A stretch of DNA of 5,493 nt from NCBI GenBank assembly GCA_003154855.1, contig PMEV01000426.1, positions 20,903 to 26,395 on the forward strand, in the 5' to 3' direction. Of the stretch, positions 1 to 5,493 are shown in pieces. Below the pieces are notes generated by a model. That model saw only the letters and a list, made by a program, of their open reading frames with translations. It was not told the DNA's origin and did no database searches. Within the stretch, counting starts at the first letter, position 1; each line of letters starts with the position of its first letter. This DNA comes from Bryobacterales bacterium. Its GTDB lineage: Bacteria > Acidobacteriota > Terriglobia > Bryobacterales > Bryobacteraceae. The translations under genes were made by a program, and so were the position numbers.

Positions 1-381
1 CTGGAGGGCGAAGTGGTTCCTTTCATCGACGACATGCCGGCGGCCTTCGCCAGCGCCGACCTGGTGGTCTGCCGTTCCGGCGCCGGCGCCGTGGCGGAAT
101 TGGCAGCCTCGGGCAAACCCTCCATTCTGGTGCCGTTTCCATTCGCCGCGGATCAGCATCAACGGAGAAACGCGGAAGTGCTGGCCCGGGAGGGCGCGGC
201 GCGCCTGGTAGCCGACCGGGAGTTTAGCGGGCAGAGGTTCTACGACGAGGTGAGGAGTCTGGACCGGGAATCGGGCGTGCTCGATCGGATGGGCGAGGCC
301 GCCCGGCGCTTCGCGCATCCGCACGCCGCAGAGCGGGCCGCCGAGTTGCTGGAACAACTGGCCTCGGGAGCGAGATTTTGA
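1..381 (+). CDS. murG: MurG, UDP-GlcNAc:lipid I N-acetylglucosaminyltransferase (3' part only)
   Basis: MurG transfers GlcNAc from UDP-GlcNAc to lipid I, making lipid II on the cytoplasmic face of the inner membrane. Only the last 126 residues are here; the frame is open from base 1 and ends at TGA 379-381. What is visible is the C-terminal GT-B domain that holds the nucleotide sugar. VPFIDDM lies at visible residues 6-12 and VVCRSGAGAVAEL at 22-34, containing the Glu (E33) equivalent to the ribose-contacting Glu of E. coli MurG. VPFPFAADQHQRRNAEVL at 44-61 matches the region of the conserved QQ pair, read here as HQ. This corresponds well to the E. coli segment with FIDDM and VVCRSGA. The catalytic N-terminal domain and the start codon lie outside the window. 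The last codons overlap an alternative TTG start (378) in the murC frame. Identity is near certain from motifs and from the murC neighbour. Confidence 0.96.
   Translation: MEGEVVPFIDDMPAAFASADLVVCRSGAGAVAELAASGKPSILVPFPFAADQHQRRNAEVLAREGAARLVADREFSGQRFYDEVRSLDRESGVLDRMGEAARRFAHPHAAERAAELLEQLASGARF
366..370 (+). promoter_or_regulatory. Shine-Dalgarno-like GGGAG inside the end of murG
   Basis: GGGAG sits 7 nt before TTG 378, which overlaps the murG stop in the pattern TTGA and opens a frame continuous with murC. It is the only good ribosome-binding sequence near the murC 5' end, because ATG 528 has none. It could drive an N-terminally extended MurC, or be a chance match in GC-rich coding DNA. 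The spacing is seen directly; function is inference. Confidence 0.3.
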
Positions 382-410
382 TTGACATGGGGCGCGGAAG
401 CCGAAACAAT
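382..410 (+). promoter_or_regulatory. Candidate sigma70-type promoter in the murG-murC gap
   Basis: A perfect TTGACA (382-387) is followed after exactly 17 nt by AACAAT (405-410), which matches TATAAT at four of six positions. The region just after it (411-430) is unusually AT-rich for this window and includes seven T in a row. If used, transcription would begin near 417 and leave a leader of about 110 nt before ATG 528, supplying murC-ftsQ-ftsA-ftsZ independently of upstream genes. The first T of TTGACA directly follows the murG stop. The motif match is seen directly; promoter activity is inference. Confidence 0.4.
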
Positions 411-491
411 AGCCTTAAGAAATGTTTTTTTGCCGCGGATCGGGAAAGCGGTGGCGGCGCTGGCGGCGGCAGAGCGTTCGGCGTGTCTCCA

Positions 492-510
492 GGCTCCGTA
501 TCCGGCTCCG
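492..510 (+). repeat. Short direct repeat GGCTCCG x2 in the murC leader
   Basis: GGCTCCG occurs at 492-498 and again at 504-510, a 12-nt period. The second copy overlaps a possible 5-bp hairpin, CCGGC (502-506) with GCCGG (516-520), that ends 7 nt before ATG 528. It could be chance in a GC-rich leader or a small structure near the murC start. No family of such repeats is recognised. Confidence 0.3.
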
Positions 511-527
511 CCGCGGCCGGCGCCACT

Positions 528-1904
<1,377 letters not shown>

Positions 1905-1906
1905 CC

Positions 1907-2806
1907 ATGGCTCGAAGACAGTCCGCTCAACTCGAATTGGCACTCCCGGAGGAAGCCCCCGTGGAACCGCAACCCTCCGCCCCGGTCCGCCGCGCGCGTT
2001 CCAAGCCCGAGGCCCGCTCAAGCTGGCGGGAGCGGGCCCGTTTCTGGCTCCTGGCGGCCGGCACGGTGCTGCTGGTGTTCGGGGCCATCGCCTTGGTCTA
2101 CCGGCTGGACCAGTTCCTGGCCAGCAACTCGCACTTCGTACTTCCGGGCAGTATGGAGGACCACCCCAACCTCTCGATCCGCGGCCTCGATCACGCCTCT
2201 TCGACCCAGGTGCTGGCGGTCTTCGCACGCGACTTCGGCCGAAGTGTTTATCTGCTGCCGCTCGCGGAGCGGCGGCGCGCCTTGCTGGCCATTGAATGGG
2301 TTCGCGATGCCGCCGTCGGCCGCCGCTGGCCAAACCGCGTGGAGGTCAAGATTGTCGAGCGCGTCCCGGTGGCCTTCGCCATGCTGCCGCAGCCTGGGAC
2401 GGCCTACTACAAGGTCGCGCTGGTTGACGACGACGGCGCGCTACTCGAACCGCCGCCCCGCGCCGCGTTTACCCTTCCCGTGCTGTACGGCCTTTCAGCC
2501 GTGCAACCCGTCGCGGCCCGGCGCGACCGCGTGCGCCAGACGCTCGATATGATCCGGGAAGTACGGGCCTACGCGGGCCAGATCTCGGAGATCAACACCG
2601 CGGATCCCGACAACATGGGCATCACTTACAGCGTCCAGGACCGCGTAGTGCGGCTGATGCTGGGCAACCGGCATTACCTCCCGCGCCTTCAGAACTTCCT
2701 CGGCCATTACGCCGAAATCAGCCGCCGGTTGCCCCGGGCGCGCGTCTTCGACCTGCGCCTGGACGACCGCATCACGGCCCTGGATGGAGCGCCCCATGGC
2801 AAATAA
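1907..2806 (+). CDS. ftsQ: FtsQ/DivIB, division protein linking the Z-ring to the septal synthase
   Basis: FtsQ is a bitopic inner-membrane protein. Through FtsB and FtsL it connects the early ring to the FtsW/FtsI septal peptidoglycan synthase. The 299 residues show the family layout. A cytoplasmic tail of about 45 residues is rich in Pro, Ala and Arg. One transmembrane helix spans roughly 46-65 (FWLLAAGTVLLVFGAIALVY). A periplasmic POTRA domain follows, with FVLPG near 77-81, IRGLD at 91-95 and the signature WVRDAAVGRRWPNRVEVKIVE around 131-151. A beta domain then contains VDDDGALL (173-180) and FDLRLDDRI near the C-terminus. Arginines before the helix (R41, R43, R45) fit an N-in orientation. 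Start ATG 1907 is supported by a good ribosome-binding site. Its end overlaps ftsA by 11 nt. Sequence conservation in FtsQ is low, but domain order and position between murC and ftsA make the call firm. Confidence 0.95.
   Translation: MARRQSAQLELALPEEAPVEPQPSAPVRRARSKPEARSSWRERARFWLLAAGTVLLVFGAIALVYRLDQFLASNSHFVLPGSMEDHPNLSIRGLDHASSTQVLAVFARDFGRSVYLLPLAERRRALLAIEWVRDAAVGRRWPNRVEVKIVERVPVAFAMLPQPGTAYYKVALVDDDGALLEPPPRAAFTLPVLYGLSAVQPVAARRDRVRQTLDMIREVRAYAGQISEINTADPDNMGITYSVQDRVVRLMLGNRHYLPRLQNFLGHYAEISRRLPRARVFDLRLDDRITALDGAPHGK
2786..2789 (+). promoter_or_regulatory. Ribosome-binding site choosing the ftsA start
   Basis: GGAG inside the ftsQ 3' end lies 6 nt before ATG 2796. Two other in-frame ATGs are close, at 2784 and 2811, but neither has a complementary sequence at proper spacing. 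The site favours ATG 2796, in a start region overlapping the ftsQ stop, typical of translational coupling. Confidence 0.55.
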
Positions 2807-4016
2807 CTCAATGCGCTCCAACCCTCCGCCGGTGTTCGCCGTGGGGGTCGACGCGGGCAGCCAGTGGACCCGTTGCCCAGTCCTGCTTCTGGAGGACGCT
2901 CACGTGCGCTGCCTGGGCTACGCGGAATCGCCCTCCCAAGGATGGAGCAAGGGCCGCATCGTCGACCAGAAAGCCGTCTCCGACTGCGTGCTCCGCACCG
3001 TGCGCGAGGCGGAGAAGCGCGCCCAGGCATCGGTGGGCTCGGCCGTCTTCGGCGTGGGCGGCTCGAGCGTCTGCGGCACGCACGGCCGCGGCGGGTACGA
3101 GATCGGCCCTCCCCGCCAAATCAACCAGAACGACGTCAACCGCGTGGTGGAGCGCGCCTCCCGGATTCAGTTCCAGGAAGACGAGACGCTGCTGCACCTG
3201 TTCCCGCAGGATTTCACCGTGGACGGCCGCGCGGGCCACCGCAACCCCCGCGGCATGATCGGAAGCCGGCTCGAAGTTTACGTTCACGTGGTCACCGGCA
3301 GCCTGCAGGAGCATCGGAACCTGGTCGGCGCCGCCAACGAGGCGCACCTGCTGGTGGAAGAGACCGTGTTCGAACCGCTGGCCGCCGCCTATGCGGTCAT
3401 TCGGCCGGAGGACCGGCGCGAAGGCTGCGTGCTGGTGGACATCGGCGCCCACTCGACCGACATCGCCATCTACTACGGCGAGACGCTGCTGGCTTCGGTC
3501 AGCATCCCGATCTGCGGCGACCACTTCACCAACGACATCGCGCAGTGCCTCACCGTCGGCTTCGACGACGCCGCCTGGATCAAAGAGCAGCTCGGCTGCG
3601 CGGTGTCCAGCCTGGCAAGCGGCAATAGTTACGTCGAGCTGCCCTCCAGCGGTGGCCGCCCCGCGCGCGAGGCCCCCACCCGCGAGCTCGATCACATCCT
3701 CGAGGCGCGAGCCGTCGAGCTGTTCGAGTTTGTCCGGCGCGAACTGGAGCGCATCGGCATGGACCAGATGCTGGTGGCCTGCGTGCTCACGGGCGGCGGG
3801 GCCAACCTGCCCAACCTGTGCGACATCGCCGAGAGAGTCGTTAAGTGCCAGGCCTGCAAAGGCCTGCCCGACGGCATCGAAGACTGGCCGCCGGAAATCG
3901 ACAGCCCGGCCTGGGCGACCGCAGCCGGCCTGGCCATGTATTCCGCCCGCCTCAAATTGCGCGCCGAATTGGATCGCAGAAGCGGCGGATTTCTCAGCAG
4001 AGTTTTGGGAGCTTGA
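2796..4016 (+). CDS. ftsA: FtsA, actin-like membrane tether of the Z-ring
   Basis: FtsA is an actin-fold ATPase that anchors FtsZ filaments to the cytoplasmic membrane and recruits later division proteins. Its 406 residues are near the usual length (E. coli about 420). Visible parts in order are: phosphate-1 VGVDAGSQWTR (16-26); domain 1C around 80-165, with FPQDFTVDG at 136-144; NEAHLLVEETVFEPLAAAYA (181-200); phosphate-2 VLVDIGAHSTDIAIYYG (212-228); GDHFTNDIA (241-249); the region leading to LDHILEARAVEL (298-309); and the adenosine motif VLTGGGANLPNL (330-341). The tail GGFLSRVLGA (397-406) looks like a very short membrane-targeting helix. Phosphate-1 is divergent: the usual small residue plus Lys after DxGS/T is replaced by QWTR. 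Twelve cysteines are present, two in a CxxC (351-354). Start ATG 2796 was chosen by its ribosome-binding site; 2784 or 2811 would change the product by only 4 or 5 residues. It overlaps ftsQ and ends 3 nt before ftsZ. Confidence 0.95.
   Translation: MANNSMRSNPPPVFAVGVDAGSQWTRCPVLLLEDAHVRCLGYAESPSQGWSKGRIVDQKAVSDCVLRTVREAEKRAQASVGSAVFGVGGSSVCGTHGRGGYEIGPPRQINQNDVNRVVERASRIQFQEDETLLHLFPQDFTVDGRAGHRNPRGMIGSRLEVYVHVVTGSLQEHRNLVGAANEAHLLVEETVFEPLAAAYAVIRPEDRREGCVLVDIGAHSTDIAIYYGETLLASVSIPICGDHFTNDIAQCLTVGFDDAAWIKEQLGCAVSSLASGNSYVELPSSGGRPAREAPTRELDHILEARAVELFEFVRRELERIGMDQMLVACVLTGGGANLPNLCDIAERVVKCQACKGLPDGIEDWPPEIDSPAWATAAGLAMYSARLKLRAELDRRSGGFLSRVLGA
4007..4011 (+). promoter_or_regulatory. Ribosome-binding site of ftsZ
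   Basis: GGGAG lies 8 nt before ATG 4020 and inside the last codons of ftsA, whose stop is TGA 4014-4016. Only 3 nt separate the two genes, so ftsA and ftsZ are probably co-translated from one mRNA. Confidence 0.7.
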
Positions 4017-4019
4017 CAC

Positions 4020-5228
4020 ATGCCTATCCTGGACGGATTGAAATACGAAATGCAGGAGGATGTCCGCGCCGCACCCAGCATCAAGATCATCGGGGTGGGC
4101 GGCGGCGGCTCCAACGCGGTGGCCCACATGATGACCGGAGGTCTGGAAGGCGTTGAATTCCATGTGCTGAATACCGACCTCCAGGCGCTCCAGTCGTCGC
4201 CGGTGCCGAACCGGCTGGCAATCGGCGGCAAGATCACGCACGGGCGCGGCGCGGGCGGGGACCCTTCCATCGGGCGGCAGGCCGCGCTCGAGGACACCGA
4301 GCGCATCTGTGAAATCCTGCAGGGCGCCGACATGGTCTTCATCGCGGCCGGCCTGGGCTGCGGAACGGGCTCCGGCGCCGCTCCCGTGGTGGCCTCCATC
4401 GCCAAGGAGCTGAACGCTCTCACTGTGGCGGTGGTCACCAAGCCCTTCTCCTTCGAGGGCCCGCACCGCATGCAGCAGGCCGAAACGGGACTCGAGGAAC
4501 TCTCCGGCTTCGTGGATACCGTCATCGCCATTCCCAACGACCGGCTGCTGCTGCTCGCGCCGCGCGGCACGGGCGTCTTCGAGGCGTTCCGGATGGGCCA
4601 CGAGTTTCTGCGCCAGACGGTCGCCGACCTGGTCGAGATTATGACCCAGCCCGGCTTCATTAACCGCGATTTCTCCGACGTTCGCTCGCTCATGTTCGGC
4701 ATGGGATGCGCCCTGGTGGGCACGGCCACAGCCCACGGCGAGAACGCGGCCGTGGAAGCCGCCAGACAGGCTATCGGCTGCCCCTTGCACGAGGACGCCG
4801 GCATGCAGGGCGCGCGCAACGTGCTCGTGAACCTGACCGGAAGCAGCCGGCTGGGGCTGCACGAGGTCAACGAAGCCTGCCAGTTGATCCGCGCCGCCAC
4901 ACAGTGCGACGACGTCGAACTGAACTTCGGCATCGTGCTCAATGAGGACCTGGAGGATGCGGTCAAGGTGACCGTGATCGCAACCGGCTTCACGGAGCAA
5001 CCCGCCGCCGAGGACACCACGCGTGAGCCCGCCATCGCCCAGACCGCCTGGATGAGCGAGAGCCAGCCGCAAGCCGCCGCGCCGGCCGAACCGCTCGAGG
5101 CGCCCGCCGAGCAGCCAGCCGCTTCCATGCACCGGCCGGGCAACGGCACTCCGCCGATTCCCAGCCCGGAAGATCTCGACGACCTGGACACCCCCGCGTA
5201 CCTGCGGCAGCGAAAAATGCTGCACTAA
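4020..5228 (+). CDS. ftsZ: FtsZ, tubulin-like division GTPase
   Basis: FtsZ polymerises with GTP at mid-cell to form the Z-ring. The 402 residues begin with a tail of about 20 residues. The GTPase domain follows, with IGVGGGGSNAV (24-34), LNTDLQAL (50-57), GRGAGGDPSIGRQAA (75-89) and the tubulin signature read as GLGCGTGSGAAP (111-122). Next come VTKPFSFEG (139-147), NDRLLLLAPRGTGVFEAF (173-190) and the T7 catalytic loop NRDFSDV (215-221), with both synergy aspartates (D217, D220) intact. The C-terminal domain contains GARNVLVNLTG (264-274) and LHEVNEA (280-286). A disordered Ala/Pro/Glu-rich linker covers about 325-383. It ends in the conserved peptide EDLDDLDTPAYLRQRK (384-399) that binds FtsA, followed by MLH. 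The odd feature is Cys114 in the T4 loop, where bacterial FtsZ normally reads GGGTGTG. Start ATG 4020 has a good ribosome-binding site. It is the last gene of the cluster here. Confidence 0.98.
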   Translation: MPILDGLKYEMQEDVRAAPSIKIIGVGGGGSNAVAHMMTGGLEGVEFHVLNTDLQALQSSPVPNRLAIGGKITHGRGAGGDPSIGRQAALEDTERICEILQGADMVFIAAGLGCGTGSGAAPVVASIAKELNALTVAVVTKPFSFEGPHRMQQAETGLEELSGFVDTVIAIPNDRLLLLAPRGTGVFEAFRMGHEFLRQTVADLVEIMTQPGFINRDFSDVRSLMFGMGCALVGTATAHGENAAVEAARQAIGCPLHEDAGMQGARNVLVNLTGSSRLGLHEVNEACQLIRAATQCDDVELNFGIVLNEDLEDAVKVTVIATGFTEQPAAEDTTREPAIAQTAWMSESQPQAAAPAEPLEAPAEQPAASMHRPGNGTPPIPSPEDLDDLDTPAYLRQRKMLH

Positions 5229-5366
5229 AGGCGCGGTTTCAAATGCCGAGTTTCGTTCCTGTCAGGCCAAAGCTCGAAGCCTGTCCTCGACAATCCGCGA
5301 TCTCGCTCCAGCAGATGATAAGATGCCGACAGAGTGTTCTTTGAGGTTTGCAGCGAGATTGCCGGC
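5229..5366 (+). other. Spacer after ftsZ, no gene seen
   Basis: Composition drops here: 64 of 120 bases (5231-5350) are G or C by hand count, clearly below the coding DNA before it. No strong rho-independent terminator is visible. The best hairpin is CAGGC (5263-5267) with GCCTG (5279-5283), without a T run. A good promoter for the next ORF is also not visible. The segment marks the probable end of the dcw cluster. Confidence 0.6.
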
Positions 5367-5390
5367 GTGGAAACATTTGCGGTCGGCAAT
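5358..5390 (+). repeat. Inverted repeat around the start codon of the last ORF
   Basis: ATTGCCG (5358-5364) is the exact reverse complement of CGGCAAT (5384-5390). The stem can extend inward by a G-U pair (5365/5383) and a C-G pair (5366/5382) to about 9 bp. The 15-nt loop begins with GTG 5367. As RNA this could hide or present the start codon; as DNA it could be an operator. Chance is not excluded. Confidence 0.4.
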
Positions 5391-5493
5391 TCCATACGCG
5401 AGCTGCCCCGTCTGCGGAAGCTATACGGTCCAGGACGGTGGCGGAAACGCAAGGGGTATGCGGGAATCAAGCTCCCCAGTGGTACGATACGGA
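5367..5493 (+). CDS. Unrecognised small basic protein, 5' part only
   Basis: The frame is open from GTG 5367 to the window edge, giving 42 residues with no stop. The visible part has AVGNSIRELPRLRKLYG (residues 5-21), then GRWRKRKGYAGIKLPSGTIR (23-42). It is strongly basic, with no signal peptide, membrane segment or catalytic motif. The REL-LRK-YG-GRWRK-KG pattern ending in a predicted strand (IKLPSGTIR) reminds me of short conserved hypothetical proteins in diverse bacteria; I cannot name a family or function. GTG 5334 is another in-frame start, after the stop TAA 5319-5321. Neither has a convincing ribosome-binding site, though GAGGT (5343-5347) lies far upstream of 5367. Codon use is less GC-rich than in the dcw genes (ACA, TTT, ATA, CTA, GGA), so it may have a different history. 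It shares the strand of the cluster but probably not the operon. Confidence 0.55.
   Translation, partial: METFAVGNSIRELPRLRKLYGPGRWRKRKGYAGIKLPSGTIR

Noticed and set aside
395..437. T7 run as the end of a terminator after murG
   Set aside because: No stable GC-rich stem directly precedes the T run; CTTAAG and the small GGC/GCC pair are too short or too distant.
4013..4018. TTGACA at the ftsA-ftsZ junction as a -35 box for ftsZ
   Set aside because: No acceptable -10 lies 16-18 nt downstream, and transcription would begin inside ftsZ. The hexamer contains the ftsA stop TGA and is best explained by the coding sequence.
2808..5225. 805-codon open frame on the minus strand, antisense to ftsA and ftsZ
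   Set aside because: Its length follows from strong G/C at third positions on the + strand, which suppresses stops in the opposing frame. The product is rich in His, Gly, Ala, Val and Asp with no recognisable domain, and both opposing genes are unmistakable.
5263..5283. CAGGC/GCCTG hairpin after ftsZ as a terminator
   Set aside because: The stem is only 5 bp with an 11-nt loop and no following T run, which is too weak for a rho-independent terminator.
5287..5322. TCGACA ... GATAAG as a promoter for the last ORF
   Set aside because: The spacing of 24 nt is too long for a sigma70 promoter, and alternative -10 readings nearby lack a partnered -35.
5225..5470. 81-codon minus-strand ORF after ftsZ
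   Set aside because: The + strand ORF over the same bases gives a more protein-like, motif-bearing product. The minus ORF has no recognisable features, and its end runs into the ftsZ stop region.

Overview
This window is the 3' half of a bacterial division and cell-wall (dcw) cluster. All genes lie on the + strand, in the order murG (3' part only) - murC - ftsQ - ftsA - ftsZ. A short, lower-GC spacer follows, then the 5' part of an unrecognised small ORF that runs off the right edge. The protein assignments are secure because each gene carries clear family motifs. I found no mobile element, CRISPR array, tRNA, rRNA or new defence-like system. This is a core housekeeping region whose interest lies in its details.

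Organism: the DNA is GC-rich with strong G/C preference at third codon positions. The presence of FtsA, a Sec-type dcw order and an FtsZ ending in a DLDTPAYLRQRK-type tail indicate a Gram-negative-type bacterium. The divergent FtsA (DAGSQWTR in phosphate-1, WSKGR, GIEDWPPEIDSPAW near the end) resembles what I remember of Acidobacteriota FtsA, of the Solibacter/Bryobacter kind. That placement is inference from memory, not a search result.

Layout: bases 1-381 encode the C-terminal UDP-GlcNAc-binding domain of MurG. Bases 382-527 form the only sizeable gap inside the cluster. It holds a promoter-like TTGACA-17-AACAAT, a T7 run, a short direct repeat and a GC-only stretch in front of murC. From murC (528-1904) onward the genes are packed tightly: 2 nt to ftsQ (1907-2806), an 11-nt overlap with ftsA (2796-4016), and 3 nt to ftsZ (4020-5228). 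Shine-Dalgarno sequences sit inside the upstream genes, so ftsQ, ftsA and ftsZ look translationally coupled. Bases 5229-5366 are non-coding as far as I can see, with about 53% GC by hand count over 5231-5350. An ORF from GTG 5367 to the window end encodes a short basic protein.

How they work together: MurC adds L-Ala to UDP-MurNAc, the first amino acid of the peptidoglycan stem. MurG attaches GlcNAc to lipid I to make lipid II. FtsZ polymerises into the Z-ring, FtsA tethers it to the membrane through the FtsZ C-terminal peptide, and FtsQ links the ring to the septal synthase machinery. No murB or ddl lies between murC and ftsQ, unlike the E. coli order. Points worth checking are an ambiguous murC start, a cysteine in the GTP-binding T4 loop of FtsZ, a cysteine-rich FtsA with a CxxC and a very short membrane-targeting tail, and a hairpin placed exactly at the putative start of the last ORF.
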